In this document: piece by piece, positions 1 through 8,498 of the stretch
How the letters are laid out: every line of letters begins with the position of its first letter
How positions within the stretch are numbered: position 1 is the stretch's first letter
Source: Acidimicrobiales bacterium
GTDB lineage: Bacteria; Actinomycetota; Acidimicrobiia; Acidimicrobiales; VFJN01
Direction: 5' to 3'
Length of the DNA: 39,748 nucleotides
Assembly: GCA_035316325.1 (NCBI GenBank)
Contig: DATHJB010000091.1
Coordinates: forward strand, 1-39,748
Notes under the pieces: generated by a model
The model's database searches: none
The model's input: the letters and a program-made list of their open reading frames with translations, nothing else
Told to the model about the DNA's origin: nothing
Program-made: the position numbers and the translations under genes

Positions 1-77
1 GTGGTGGGTGGCGGGCACCCGTCGCCGATGGAGAGCACCAGCAGGCCCCACACCACGATGCAGAGCCCGCCCGGCAC
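1..77 (-). other. Possible start of a small membrane protein, cut by window edge
   Basis: Reading leftward from a GTG at 77, just after the DUF4436 stop codon, 25 codons stay open to the window edge and encode a hydrophobic stretch (CIVVWGLLVLSIGD). A further gene of the same operon would fit. There is too little sequence to identify it, and an open frame of this length is expected by chance in DNA this GC-rich. Confidence 0.2.
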
Positions 78-83
78 GCCGCC

Positions 84-1001
84 TCACTCCTCCGCGACGC
101 CGCTGCGGCTGGCCGCCGCCTCGTTGATCGCCAGCACCACGATCGACGCGAGCAGCGCGGCGCCCACGAGCGCCACCGACGGCAGGAACACGAACAGGTC
201 GACCGCCGTGCCGATCGGCGGCACCCCGGGCATCTCGTTGCGCACCGCCGGGATCGCCACGAGCATCGCCCCCAGCCAGATGATCTGGTCGAAGCCGACC
301 TGCCGGCGGACGATCGATCCGCCGATGAGCACGATGGTGATCAGCGCCACCACCACGATGCCGCCGACGTAGAACAGCGTGAAGCTGATCGGCAGCATCT
401 CGCGCCCGGCGTCCAGGTCGACCCGCAGCACGTCGTCGGTCTCGTCGACCGTGCCCGACAGGTTCCAGCCCTCGGTCCGGTCGACCACCTCGACCCCGAC
501 CGGCACGCTCCGGTCGCGGCTCGACGCCTCCAGCCGGAACACCACCCGGGGCCGGTCGAACGGGTAGCTCTGCGCCCCGACCGTGGTCGACAGCGAGGCG
601 CCGACGGGGTCGACCACCTGCCCGGCGGGGAAGTCGAAGCTCGCCGGCGGCTGCCCCGGGGAGACGATCTGCACCGTCAGCGGCTCGCGCAGCTCACCCG
701 TCGACTTGCCGACGAACCTGCCGCGGGGAACCGGCAGCACCTGGACGTCGAAGGCGCCGGTGCCGGTGTCGAGGTCGACCGCCTCCACCTCGAGCGTGAC
801 CCGGTCCGCCCCCGGCGACAGGCCGCCGTCGTCGAGCGCCACGGCGCTGGTGTCGTGCAGCCGCATGCTGCCGATCACCAGGCCGTAGTACAGGACCAGC
901 AGGCCCGCCCCCGCCAGGAGCACGATGCGCCAGCGCCGGCGGCGTCGGCGGGCCAGCCGGGCGCTCCCGGCCGGCCGGACGGGGCGTGTCCTGCGGATCA
1001 T
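84..1001 (-). CDS. DUF4436 family membrane protein
   Basis: The product is 305 aa. A very Arg-rich N-terminus precedes a membrane segment (about residues 26-47). A predicted extracytoplasmic domain of about 160 aa with a YPFDRPRVVF motif follows, then three more membrane segments (about 212-300) separated by NEMPGVPPIGTAVD. The YPFDR and PG-PPIG motifs are typical of DUF4436, a family without an established function. The start is an ATG 9 nt after the encapsulin stop, so it is very likely the third gene of the IspH fusion-encapsulin operon. Its role there is unknown; an envelope partner for a compartment that handles prenyl diphosphates is only a guess. No defect is visible. Confidence 0.8.
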   Translation of the reverse strand: MIRRTRPVRPAGSARLARRRRRRWRIVLLAGAGLLVLYYGLVIGSMRLHDTSAVALDDGGLSPGADRVTLEVEAVDLDTGTGAFDVQVLPVPRGRFVGKSTGELREPLTVQIVSPGQPPASFDFPAGQVVDPVGASLSTTVGAQSYPFDRPRVVFRLEASSRDRSVPVGVEVVDRTEGWNLSGTVDETDDVLRVDLDAGREMLPISFTLFYVGGIVVVALITIVLIGGSIVRRQVGFDQIIWLGAMLVAIPAVRNEMPGVPPIGTAVDLFVFLPSVALVGAALLASIVVLAINEAAASRSGVAEE

Positions 1002-1010
1002 GGCGCACGC

Positions 1011-2426
1011 CTAGTCATCGAACTGGCCGATCTCCACGTCCTCGAGCACCCCGAGCGCGTCCGGCACCAGCACCGCCACCGAGTAGTAGGCGCTCACCAG
1101 GTAGGAGATGATCGCCCGCTCGCTGATGCCCATGAACCGCACCGACAGGCTGGGTTGGTACTCGTCGGGGATGCCGGTCTGGTGCAGGCCCACCACGCCC
1201 CGGTCCTCCTCGCCGAGCCGCATGACCATGATCGACGTGGTGCCGCGGTCGCTGATCGGGATCTTGTTGCACGGGAAGACCGGCACGCCGCGCCACGCCG
1301 GCAGCGAGTGGCCGCCGACGTCGACCGCGTCCGGGTACACGCCGCGCCGGGTGCACTCGCGGCCGAACGCGGCGATGGCCCGCGGGTGAGCCAGGAACAG
1401 CTGCGGCTTGGTGCGCCGCGAGATCAGCTCGTCCAGGTCGTCGGGAGTGGGCGGGCCGGAGCGGGTGCGGAGGCGCTCCCCGAAGTCGGCGTTGTGCAGC
1501 AGGCCGAACTCGCGGTTGTTCACCATCTCGTGCTCCTGGCGCTCGCGCAGGGCCTCGATGGTGAGCCGCAGCTGCTGCTCCACCTGGTCCATCGGGTCGT
1601 TGTAGAGGTCGGCCACCCGGCTGTGCACCCGCAGCACGGTCTGGGCGACGCTGAGCTGGTACTCCCGGGGCCTGGCCTCGTAGTCGACGAACGTGCCGGC
1701 CACCAGGGCCTCGCCCTCGTGGGCCGAGCTCAGCTCGATCTCCGCCTCGCCGCGGCTGTTCTGGGCGCGCGGTGGGGCGTTGCGGTACTCGTCGACGTGC
1801 GCCCGCAGCCCCTCCGACATGGTGATCAGCTCCTCGAGGCCCGGCCGCGACAGCGTCAGCAGCGTGCAGGCGGTGACGGCCTTGGCGGTGAAGGGCCACT
1901 CGCTCTCGGGCTGGGCCAGCTGCTGGTCGCCGAAGAAGTCGCCGTCCGCCAGCACGTCGAGCAGCGTCTCGCCCTCGTACTTGCCGGGGACCACCTTGTT
2001 GACCTTGCCGTGGGCGATGAGGACGATGCGGTCGGCGAGCCCGCCCGTCTCGGCGAGCAGCTCCCCCGGCCCGACGTCCACCTGTACGAAGCGGTCGGCC
2101 AGCGCCTGGAGCACCCCCTCGTCGTCGAGGGCGCGGAGCAGTGGCAGCTCCCGCAGCTCGTTGGGGATCACCCGCACGTCGGCACCGGTGGCGGTGAAGC
2201 TGACGCGGCCGTCGCCCAGCGCGTAGGTGAGGCGACGGTTCACCCGGTAGGCGCCGCCGTTCACCTGCACCCAGGGCAGCATCTTCAGCAGCCACCGGGA
2301 GGTGATGCCCTGCATCTGGGGGATGGTCTTGGTGGTGGTGGCCAGGTTGCGGGCGGCGTCCGTGCCCAGGCTCAGCTGCGAGTGGCCGTTCTCGGTGGCG
2401 GCGGCCGGGTCCATGGTCTCCGTCAT
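1011..2426 (-). CDS. Family 2B encapsulin nanocompartment shell protein with CRP-like domain
   Basis: The product is 471 aa. The N-terminal [19 protein letters not shown] and the following [18 protein letters not shown] are hallmarks of HK97-fold family 2 encapsulins. A cyclic-nucleotide-binding-like domain (about residues 92-205, including [20 protein letters not shown] and [11 protein letters not shown]) interrupts the shell fold, which defines subfamily 2B. The shell fold resumes at about 230-471 ([47 protein letters not shown]). The phosphate-binding cassette is atypical: FGDQQL replaces FGE-ALL and no canonical Arg is seen, so cAMP binding cannot be assumed. The ATG start has an AGGAG 5 nt upstream and lies 52 nt after the fusion gene. 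Databases can mislabel this family as a Crp/Fnr regulator, but no helix-turn-helix follows the CRP-like domain. Confidence 0.93.
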   Translation of the reverse strand: MTETMDPAAATENGHSQLSLGTDAARNLATTTKTIPQMQGITSRWLLKMLPWVQVNGGAYRVNRRLTYALGDGRVSFTATGADVRVIPNELRELPLLRALDDEGVLQALADRFVQVDVGPGELLAETGGLADRIVLIAHGKVNKVVPGKYEGETLLDVLADGDFFGDQQLAQPESEWPFTAKAVTACTLLTLSRPGLEELITMSEGLRAHVDEYRNAPPRAQNSRGEAEIELSSAHEGEALVAGTFVDYEARPREYQLSVAQTVLRVHSRVADLYNDPMDQVEQQLRLTIEALRERQEHEMVNNREFGLLHNADFGERLRTRSGPPTPDDLDELISRRTKPQLFLAHPRAIAAFGRECTRRGVYPDAVDVGGHSLPAWRGVPVFPCNKIPISDRGTTSIMVMRLGEEDRGVVGLHQTGIPDEYQPSLSVRFMGISERAIISYLVSAYYSVAVLVPDALGVLEDVEIGQFDD

Positions 2427-2478
2427 GACGACTCCTGTCGGTGGGGTTGGTGGGCTGTCGGTTGGTCGGTGGGCGGCG

Positions 2479-4656
2479 TCAGTGGTCTCGTTCGGTCACG
2501 AAGTCGGCGAGGAGGTGCAGGGCGGCGAAGGCGGCGCGGGCGTCCGGGGCGACGGCCCGTTCGGCCAGGGGCGCCAGGGCGGCCAGCGCCTCGCCGCGGT
2601 GCCGGCGGGCCCAGGCCTGGGCGAGCCCGTAGGCGCCGCAGTCGTCGAGAGCCTCCAGCACGAACTGCTCGTCGGCTGCCGTCAGGGGGAACTGCTGGGC
2701 GTAGAGCCGCTGGAGCAGCACCCGGGTGGTGCCCTGCGACCGCTCCAGCCCGAGGACGATCGGCAGGCTCTTCTTGCGCCGGCGGATGTCGGCGCCGGTG
2801 GGCTTGCCGGTCTCGGTGTCGGTGCCCCAGATGCCGAGGACGTCGTCGCGGATCTGGAAGGCGAGGCCGAGCCGCCGCCCGAACTCCCCGAAGGCGGCGG
2901 CGATGGCCGGGTCGCCGCCGGACCCGACGAGCGCCCCGCCGTAGGTGGCGCAGCGCAGCAGGGCGCCGGTCTTGCCCTCGATCATCTCCAGGTAGCGGTC
3001 GACGCCGATGTCGGGCACCGTCTCGAAGGTGAGGTCGCGCATCTGGCCGACGGTCAGGTCGACCGCCGTGCGGGCCAGCTGCGACAGCAGCTCCGCGGTC
3101 TGGGCCGGCGACCGCTCGATGCAGCGCAGGGCGAGGGCGTAGGTGCAGTCGCCGATGTTGATGGCGTGCGGCTCCCCCACCACCGTCCACAGCGCCGGCC
3201 GCCCCCGACGGGTGCGGTCGCCGTCTTCGATGTCGTCGTGCACGAGGCTCCAGTTGTGCACCAGCTCCACCGCCGCCGCGAACGGCAGCACCGCGTCGAC
3301 GTCCCCGGTGGAGGTGGGATCGGCGGCTCGCGACGCCAGGACCGCCAGGGTGGCCCGGAGCTTCTTGCCGGCCGGGGTGCGGGCGTCGGGGGCGAGGGGG
3401 CGGAGCTGCTCGTCGTGCCAGCCGAGGTGGTAGCCGATCGCGGCCCGGAGCCAGGCGTCGGGCACCTCGTCGTCGACGACGTCGGCGGTGGTGGCGTCGA
3501 CCCGGGCGCTGTAGGCACCGAGGTGCTGCAACGCCGTCGCCCGGGCGGGGATGGGTACAGCTCCGGGAACCAGAACCGGAACCGCATCTACGACCGTCAC
3601 CGTTCCGGTCGCGTCCGGTGCCGCCAACCGCAGGGCGTCGAGCACCTCGCTGGCCGCCACCGCGCGGTCGTCGTCGAGCAACCCCTCCTCGCCCCGTGAC
3701 CGCAGCAGGTCACGCAGCTCCCGGGGCGGCGGGAAGTACTCGTCCTCACTGGTCACGTCGACCATCTCGACGCCGTAGCGGGGCGCCAGCCGGGCGACCA
3801 CCCGGCGCACCAGCTCGTCGGGCGCCGACGCCCCGGCGGTGACGCCGACCGTGGCGCCCAGGCCGGCCGGGACGTCGTCGGGCCCGTCGACCCGCACCAC
3901 CCGCGCACCCCCGGACGACCGCCGCGCCACCTTCTCCAGCGCCAGCGTGTTCGACGAGTTGGCCGAGCCGATGACCACCACGGCGTCGCACCGCGGCGCC
4001 ATCGCCTTCACCGCCGCCTGGCGGTTGGTGGTGGCGAAGCACAGGTCGCTGCGAGACGGGACCCACACGTCGCCGAAGCGCCGCCGCGCCGCCGCCAGGA
4101 TCTCCTTCCACTCGTCGACCCCGAGCGTGGTCTGCGCCAGGAAGGCGACCGGGCCGTCGAGGTCGCGCAGGTCGACCACGTCGTCGGGCCGCCCCACCAG
4201 GTAAGTCCGGGCCGGCGCCACCGCCAGCGTGCCGACGGCCTCGTCGTGGGTGGCGTGCCCGGCGTAGACGACGGCATGGCCCTTCTCGCTGCGCTGGCGC
4301 ACCTCGTGGTGCACCTTCTGCACCAGCGGGCACACCGCGTCGACCACCAGCTGTGAGCGCCGGCGGGCCGCCCGCACCACCTCGGGCGCCGAGCCGTGCG
4401 CCGACAGCATGAGCGGGGCTCCGGCGGGCACGTCGTCCACGTCGTCGACGAACACCACGCCAGCCCGGCGGAAGCGCTCGACCACCAGCCGGTTGTGGAC
4501 GATCTCGTGGTAGCAGAAGACGGGCGGGTCGAAGGTCCGCACCATCCAGGCCAGCGCCTTGATGGCCATCTCCACTCCGGCGCAGAAGCTGCGCGGCGTG
4601 GCGAGCAGCACGCGCTCGACCGGGGTGACCTCTTCGGCTTCGGACGACAACAGCAC
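2479..4656 (-). CDS. IspH (HMBPP reductase)-polyprenyl diphosphate synthase fusion, likely encapsulin cargo
   Basis: This 725-aa protein fuses two isoprenoid enzymes. Residues about 14-305 are IspH, the [4Fe-4S] enzyme that converts HMBPP to IPP and DMAPP. Cluster cysteines C25, C109 and C206 are present, as are EIVHN (51-55), SAHG, THDE with the catalytic Glu (139), AQTTL, NSSN and GASAP. Residues about 395-725 are a trans-prenyl diphosphate synthase with a first Asp-rich motif [10 protein letters not shown] (471-480), KTG at 562-564, and a second motif QIRDDVLG (601-608). Both active sites look intact. The linker (about 306-394) is acidic, then Pro/Val/Ala-rich ([14 protein letters not shown]). 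The GTG start has GGGAGGA upstream. It is the first gene of the encapsulin operon. Prenyl synthases are known family 2B cargo; the product chain length cannot be read from the sequence. Confidence 0.93.
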   Translation of the reverse strand: MLLSSEAEEVTPVERVLLATPRSFCAGVEMAIKALAWMVRTFDPPVFCYHEIVHNRLVVERFRRAGVVFVDDVDDVPAGAPLMLSAHGSAPEVVRAARRRSQLVVDAVCPLVQKVHHEVRQRSEKGHAVVYAGHATHDEAVGTLAVAPARTYLVGRPDDVVDLRDLDGPVAFLAQTTLGVDEWKEILAAARRRFGDVWVPSRSDLCFATTNRQAAVKAMAPRCDAVVVIGSANSSNTLALEKVARRSSGGARVVRVDGPDDVPAGLGATVGVTAGASAPDELVRRVVARLAPRYGVEMVDVTSEDEYFPPPRELRDLLRSRGEEGLLDDDRAVAASEVLDALRLAAPDATGTVTVVDAVPVLVPGAVPIPARATALQHLGAYSARVDATTADVVDDEVPDAWLRAAIGYHLGWHDEQLRPLAPDARTPAGKKLRATLAVLASRAADPTSTGDVDAVLPFAAAVELVHNWSLVHDDIEDGDRTRRGRPALWTVVGEPHAINIGDCTYALALRCIERSPAQTAELLSQLARTAVDLTVGQMRDLTFETVPDIGVDRYLEMIEGKTGALLRCATYGGALVGSGGDPAIAAAFGEFGRRLGLAFQIRDDVLGIWGTDTETGKPTGADIRRRKKSLPIVLGLERSQGTTRVLLQRLYAQQFPLTAADEQFVLEALDDCGAYGLAQAWARRHRGEALAALAPLAERAVAPDARAAFAALHLLADFVTERDH

Positions 4657-4876
4657 GCGTCCTCCCGTGGGGTGCAGGAAGCGATGGCGGGGCGCGCGCG
4701 TTCGACGTGAACGGAAGCAGGTGTAGAGCCGTCGGGTGCCTCAGGCGCGTGCAGACATCGCTCGGAGGGCTATGTGGAGCAGGTGGTGCAGGGGAACTTC
4801 AGGGGTCCGTCGAACACGCAACGTAGTTCCCTCACCCGCTGTGGTGGCCAAAAACCGTGCGCCAATTGGCGCGATT
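4657..4876. promoter_or_regulatory. Intergenic region upstream of the encapsulin operon
   Basis: This 220-nt gap should hold the promoter of the minus-strand fusion-encapsulin operon as well as the DUF3050 terminator. On the minus strand GGAACT (revcomp of 4825-4830) followed by CGACGGA further on loosely resembles an ECF-sigma promoter; this is weak. Direct copies of CAGGGG flank AACT near 4790. No small gene is convincing. Confidence 0.3.
4851..4872 (-). terminator. Palindrome plus T-run after the DUF3050 gene
   Basis: GCGCCAATTGGCGC (4859-4872) is a perfect 14-nt palindrome starting 4 nt past the DUF3050 stop. In the minus direction it is followed by ACGG and then five T residues, which is the arrangement of a Rho-independent terminator. 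It would insulate the encapsulin operon from DUF3050 transcription. Confidence 0.6.
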
Positions 4877-5680
4877 TCAGTTGAGCTTGGCCTCCACCAG
4901 CTCGCCGACCGCGTCCCACAGCTGCGCCCGAGCCTCGAGGCAGGCCCGCGCCGAGATCTCGGCCCGCGCCCAGCGCTCGGGGTTGTCGCCGCACGCGGAG
5001 ACCAGGAGGTACTCAGCCATGTCGCTGTGCGAGTCGCCGTCGAGCTGCACGTGGCGCACCAGGTAGTGGCGCAGCAGCTCGGCGTCGTCGAGCGCGCCGG
5101 CCTCGTGGAGGATGCGGTCGAACATGATCGGGATCACCGTCTCCCGACCGAAGGCGAACGCCGCCACCAGCTCCTCGTCGCTCGCCCCCGCCGCCGTCCA
5201 CGTGGTGCTGAGGAAGTTCGCCACCGCCGGCGGGCAGCCACTGGCCGCCAGCGCCACCTCGAAGTCGACGCCGGAGCCGAGGCTGTCGACGAAGCGCGAC
5301 ACCTGCTCGGTGCGGGCGTCGACCTCCTCCATCGAGCCCACGTAGAGCTCGAAGTGGCTGCAGAAGCCGCGGCCGACGGGGTGCTCGTCGCTCTCCTCCT
5401 CGAGCACGATCTCGTTGACGAAGCGGCGCACGGTGGCGTCGCCCCGCGGCGTCCACGGGATGACCGTGGACGTGTAGCGCTGCTGGATGGCCTTCACCAG
5501 GTTCATGAAGTCCCACACCGCCCACACGTGGTGCTCCATGAAGGCCCGGAGGTCGTCCACCGAATCCACCGCGGCGTACACCGGATGGGTGTGGACCCTC
5601 TCGAGCGGTTCTGCCAGAGCTGTCCGCAGCGAATCCAGCTGCGGTGATACCACCTGCGAGTCACGCACCTGCAAGGTCAT
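4877..5680 (-). CDS. DUF3050 family protein, heme-oxygenase-like fold
   Basis: The product is 267 aa, the usual size for DUF3050. Motifs include RAFMEHHVWAVWDFMNLVK, NEIVLEEESDE, CSHFELYVGSM, IPIMFDRIL and RHVQLDGDSHSDMAEYLL. The helical pattern with repeated Glu, His and Asp-x2-His positions resembles the heme-oxygenase-like superfamily, some of whose members are di-iron oxygenases; metal binding here is inferred. The ATG at 5680 has no strong ribosome-binding site. The gene stands alone between terminator-like hairpins. Function unknown. Confidence 0.8.
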   Translation of the reverse strand: MTLQVRDSQVVSPQLDSLRTALAEPLERVHTHPVYAAVDSVDDLRAFMEHHVWAVWDFMNLVKAIQQRYTSTVIPWTPRGDATVRRFVNEIVLEEESDEHPVGRGFCSHFELYVGSMEEVDARTEQVSRFVDSLGSGVDFEVALAASGCPPAVANFLSTTWTAAGASDEELVAAFAFGRETVIPIMFDRILHEAGALDDAELLRHYLVRHVQLDGDSHSDMAEYLLVSACGDNPERWARAEISARACLEARAQLWDAVGELVEAKLN

Positions 5681-5784
5681 GCTGGGAGCCCCCCACCGTT
5701 TGAGCCGATGGGTGCAGAGTACCCGGCTGCTCGTTACGTCTCCATGACACTACGCAAGGTGGGCGAAACGAATGCGTGCAGTGT

Positions 5785-5806
5785 GCGAACATGCACCCCT
5801 GTTCGC
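5785..5806 (-). terminator. Hairpin after the Ser/Thr-rich membrane protein gene
   Basis: GCGAACA and TGTTCGC form a perfect 7-bp stem with an 8-nt loop, 12 nt beyond the stop of the gene ending at 5819. No T-run follows, so it may be a weak or Rho-assisted terminator. The GAAC/GTTC spacing is too long for an actinobacterial LexA box. Confidence 0.4.
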
Positions 5807-5818
5807 TGCCCGGCCTGG

Positions 5819-6406
5819 TCAGGGGAGCAGGAGGTCGAGCAGGGCGCCGAGCAGGCCCCCGCCGTTGCCCGAATCGCCTGGCGGCGGCTCGGTCGTCGTG
5901 GACGTGGTCGGGCCCGACGTGGAGGGCGTCGTCGTAGGCGAGGTGGTCGTCGGGTCGGGCTCGACCCACGAGGGCGACGTCGATCCCGTCGACGGCGGTT
6001 CGAGCTGGCCCGGCTCAACGGGCGAGTCGAGCACCGACCCACCGCTGCCGTCGGGCTCGGTGTCGGTGCCGCCCGCGGGATCGTCCGCGTCGTCGCTGTC
6101 GGTCCCCTCGATCGACGACTCGAGGCGCGTCGAGGTCTCCCAGCGCGCGCCGTCGGGACCGTCGCGCCCGGACGGGCTCGAGGACCCGTCCCGGTCGTCC
6201 GTACCGTTGTCACTACGTTCCGTGTCCGACGTCGCATCCTGCGACGGCGAGGACGAGGCGTCCTCCCGGGTCACCCACAAGAGCGACCCCAGAGCCAACA
6301 ACCAGACCACCGCCACCGTCACCGCTCCTGCCAGCGGATGGATACGTCGGAGCGTCAACCGGACCGTGCCGCGCACAGCCCTGACGAAGTCCACCAGCCC
6401 CAACAT
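5819..6406 (-). CDS. Ser/Thr/Asp-rich single-pass membrane protein, unknown function
   Basis: The product is 195 aa starting MLGLVDFVRAVRG. One membrane helix (about residues 26-45, AGAVTVAVVWLLALGSLLWV) is followed by about 140 residues of low-complexity sequence rich in Asp, Ser, Thr, Gly and Pro, with a Thr-Thr-Ser-Pro block near the end, and a hydrophobic tail GGLLGALLDLLLP. It looks like an exported disordered stalk. The ATG at 6406 was chosen because a -10-like CAGAAT sits 7 nt upstream; an in-frame ATG 8 codons earlier is possible. No family recognised. Confidence 0.6.
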   Translation of the reverse strand: MLGLVDFVRAVRGTVRLTLRRIHPLAGAVTVAVVWLLALGSLLWVTREDASSSPSQDATSDTERSDNGTDDRDGSSSPSGRDGPDGARWETSTRLESSIEGTDSDDADDPAGGTDTEPDGSGGSVLDSPVEPGQLEPPSTGSTSPSWVEPDPTTTSPTTTPSTSGPTTSTTTEPPPGDSGNGGGLLGALLDLLLP

Positions 6407-6451
6407 GACCGTTATTCTGCACCACCACACAGCGTGGCGCTTGGTCGGGGT

Positions 6452-7066
6452 TCAGGGGAGGTCGGCGAGGACCGTGTCGGCGACGGCGACCACGGCGGGC
6501 AGCTGGTCCTCCAGCACCCAGGTGACCGCGGGGACCGACGCCAGCGGGAAGCTCAGATGCGGCCGCCCGGAGAGCATGAGGTAGAGACGCTCGGCGACCC
6601 ACTCCGGGTCGTCGTAGCGCAGCTCGGGCCGGGGCGTGACCGACAGGCGGTCGAGGAAACGGTCCCAGCGCTCCCGGTCGCCGGGCACCACCGCGTCGGC
6701 GTGCTGGGGGGCCACGTCGAGCGCCCGCCAGAACGCCGTCTCGGTGGCGGAGCCGAGCAGCGTGCCGTCCAGAAGCAGCTCCCAGCCGATGTGACCGATG
6801 GCGCGGGCCGGGCCGCGCCCCAGGTCGTGGCCCGCCAGGCCTGACCGGATCGCCGCCATCCCGGTGCGGAACTCGGGGTGGGCGTGGAACGCGGCGTCGA
6901 CCTCGATGTGGCAGCGCACGCCCTCGCTCAGGCGACCGTCGAGGCCGCCGCGGTCGAGGCGCACGCCGGCCATCGACACCAGGTCGGGCAGCGCGGCGCC
7001 GAACAGGAACTCGGGGTCGTCGGCGCCCGTCGCCTGCGCCACGAACGTGTGCCCGAGGAAGTTCAC
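6452..7066 (-). CDS. AcpH-like protein (ACP phosphodiesterase family)
   Basis: The product is 204 aa beginning MNFLGHTFVA (GTG start). The MNFL-H opening, a GALPDLV-type motif (FGAALPDLVSM) and CHIEVDAAFHAHPEF match the DUF479/AcpH family, in which E. coli AcpH removes 4'-phosphopantetheine from acyl carrier protein. The family is related to HD-type hydrolases, and the His and Asp residues in these motifs are the likely metal ligands. A start at 7099 would give a 4-nt GTGA overlap with the upstream flavin-reductase gene, but the family normally begins at MNFL, and GGGGGC precedes 7066. The enzymatic role here is inferred from weak similarity. Confidence 0.6.
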   Translation of the reverse strand: MNFLGHTFVAQATGADDPEFLFGAALPDLVSMAGVRLDRGGLDGRLSEGVRCHIEVDAAFHAHPEFRTGMAAIRSGLAGHDLGRGPARAIGHIGWELLLDGTLLGSATETAFWRALDVAPQHADAVVPGDRERWDRFLDRLSVTPRPELRYDDPEWVAERLYLMLSGRPHLSFPLASVPAVTWVLEDQLPAVVAVADTVLADLP

Positions 7067-7095
7067 GCCCCCACTATGGCGGTCCCGTCCGCTCG

Positions 7096-7803
7096 TCACC
7101 CGCTGGGGCCGAAGCGCTCCACCCGGACGTGCTCGGCGGGGACGCCGAGGTCGACGCAGAGGTCACCGGCGGCGCCGGCGAAGCCGGCCGACCCGCAGAC
7201 GTACACGGTGGTGTCGTCGCCGAGGTCGCGGAGGTGCGGCGCCAGGTCGTCGGCGCGCAGGCGACCGACCGGACGCCCGTCGCCCGGCGGCGCCGCCCGG
7301 GAGTAGGCGACGGTGGTCTCGGGGCCGGGGATCTCGTCGGCGTAGTAGAGGTCGTCCGGGCTGCGGACGGAGAGGACCAGCCGCACGAGGTCGGAGCGAC
7401 CCGAGCGACGGGCCAGCCGCAGCATCGCCATCAGCGGCACCACGCCGGAGCCGCCGCCGACCAGCAGCGCGGGGGCGTCGCCGTCCCACACGAACCAGCC
7501 GCCGATGGGCCCCCGCACCTCCAGCTCGTCGCCGACCACCACCTCGTCGTGCAGGAAGGTGGAGACCTCGCCGTCGTCGAGGCGTTCGACGGTGAGGTCG
7601 AGGCGGTCGGTGTCGTCGGGCGGCGAGGCGACCGAGTACGAGCGCGAGGCGGTGTAGCCGTCCGGGGCGGTGAGGCGCACCACGTAGTGCTGGCCGGCCC
7701 GGTGGGGTGGGCGGTCGGGCACGGCGAGGTGGAAGGTGCGGGCGCGGGCCGTCTCGTCGGTGATGCCGACCACGGTGGCGACCCGCCAGGGGATGCTCAC
7801 CAC
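7096..7803 (-). CDS. FAD/NAD(P)H-dependent ferredoxin-NADP reductase-type oxidoreductase
   Basis: The product is 235 aa. An N-terminal FAD-binding beta-barrel has the flavin motif RSYSVASPP (about residues 59-67). The NAD(P)-binding part has GGGSGVVPLMAML and the C-terminal YVCGSAGFA. No 2Fe-2S domain is present, so it is the stand-alone reductase form. It begins 1 nt after the stop of the sulfite-oxidase-like gene and should be co-transcribed with it. It would move electrons between NAD(P)H and the molybdoenzyme or a small carrier; this pairing recurs in actinobacteria, but the physiological substrate is not established. Confidence 0.85.
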   Translation of the reverse strand: MVSIPWRVATVVGITDETARARTFHLAVPDRPPHRAGQHYVVRLTAPDGYTASRSYSVASPPDDTDRLDLTVERLDDGEVSTFLHDEVVVGDELEVRGPIGGWFVWDGDAPALLVGGGSGVVPLMAMLRLARRSGRSDLVRLVLSVRSPDDLYYADEIPGPETTVAYSRAAPPGDGRPVGRLRADDLAPHLRDLGDDTTVYVCGSAGFAGAAGDLCVDLGVPAEHVRVERFGPSG

Positions 7804-7804
7804 G

Positions 7805-8416
7805 TCAGTCGCCCTGGTAGCGCTGCTCCAGCCAGGGGTCGCCCCGGTCGTGGTAGCCGTTGACCTCCCAGAAGCCCGGCTCGTCGTGGTCGAGGAGGCG
7901 CAGGCCGGCGACCCACTTGGCGCTCTTCCAGAAGTAGAGGTGCGGCACGATCATGCGGACCGGGCCGCCGTGGTCACGGGACAGCGGCTCGCCGTCGACC
8001 TCCCAGGTGATCCAGGCCTTGCCGTCGGTGACGTCGGCCAGCGGGAGGTTGGTGGTGTAGCCGGTCTGCGAGAAGGCGACGACGTGGGTGGCGGTCGGCT
8101 GGGGCCGGGCGATCTCCAGCAGGGTGTCGACGGCGACGCCGGTGAAGGTCATGTCGAACTTCGACCACGTGGTGACGCAGTGGATGGCGCCCTGGTAGCT
8201 CGACGGCGCAAGGGCGTGGACGTCGTCCCACGTCCAGGTGGTGGGCTGCTCGACCAGGCCCTCCACGGTGAAGGTCCACGTGGCGGGGTCGATCTTGGGG
8301 GTAATCTCGGCGTTGAGGACCGGCCAGGTGTTGCCGGCGTCGTACTGGCCGGGCGGGAGCCGCTGGTCTTCCCCACCGCGCCGCCGACCGCTGAACCCTC
8401 GGGTGAAGCGCGCCAT
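7805..8416 (-). CDS. Sulfite-oxidase-like molybdopterin-dependent oxidoreductase
   Basis: The product is 203 aa, corresponding to the Moco-binding core of the SUOX/MsrP family without the dimerisation domain. Diagnostic segments are the WTFTVEGLVEQP start, HCVTTWSKFDMTFTGV with the molybdenum-ligand Cys, HVVAFSQTGYTTNLPL, DHGGPVRMIVPHLYFWKSAKWV and the C-terminal EVNGYHDRGDPW. No twin-arginine signal peptide is seen, so the enzyme is probably cytoplasmic, unlike MsrP. The ATG at 8416 has no Shine-Dalgarno, but a TAACGT hexamer lies 8 nt upstream. It is the first gene of a pair with the flavin reductase. Substrate unknown. Confidence 0.88.
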   Translation of the reverse strand: MARFTRGFSGRRRGGEDQRLPPGQYDAGNTWPVLNAEITPKIDPATWTFTVEGLVEQPTTWTWDDVHALAPSSYQGAIHCVTTWSKFDMTFTGVAVDTLLEIARPQPTATHVVAFSQTGYTTNLPLADVTDGKAWITWEVDGEPLSRDHGGPVRMIVPHLYFWKSAKWVAGLRLLDHDEPGFWEVNGYHDRGDPWLEQRYQGD

Positions 8417-8498
8417 GTCCAAAGACGTTATTGCCTCGGCGAAGCCCGAGACCGCTTGGGGCGGCGGCGGGGTGGTTGGATGGGCCTACGGTGGCCGG
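8417..8498. promoter_or_regulatory. Divergent promoter region with two -10-like hexamers
   Basis: These 82 nt separate the sulfite-oxidase-like gene (minus) from the cytosine deaminase (plus). TAACGT (minus, 8425-8430) is 8 nt from one start and TACGGT (plus, 8487-8492) is 6 nt from the other. Both suit leaderless transcripts, since neither start has a clear Shine-Dalgarno. Confidence 0.5.

Noticed and set aside
1811..2153. Crp/Fnr transcription factor
   Set aside because: The cyclic-nucleotide-like domain is flanked on both sides by encapsulin shell sequence and no helix-turn-helix follows it.
855..3032. A long plus-strand open frame of 725 codons
   Set aside because: It lies antisense to the encapsulin and fusion genes and encodes His/Val/Arg-rich low-complexity sequence with no domain; GC-rich DNA leaves such frames open by chance.
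5785..5806. LexA/SOS box
   Set aside because: The GAAC and GTTC halves are too far apart for the actinobacterial consensus; a hairpin after a gene is simpler.
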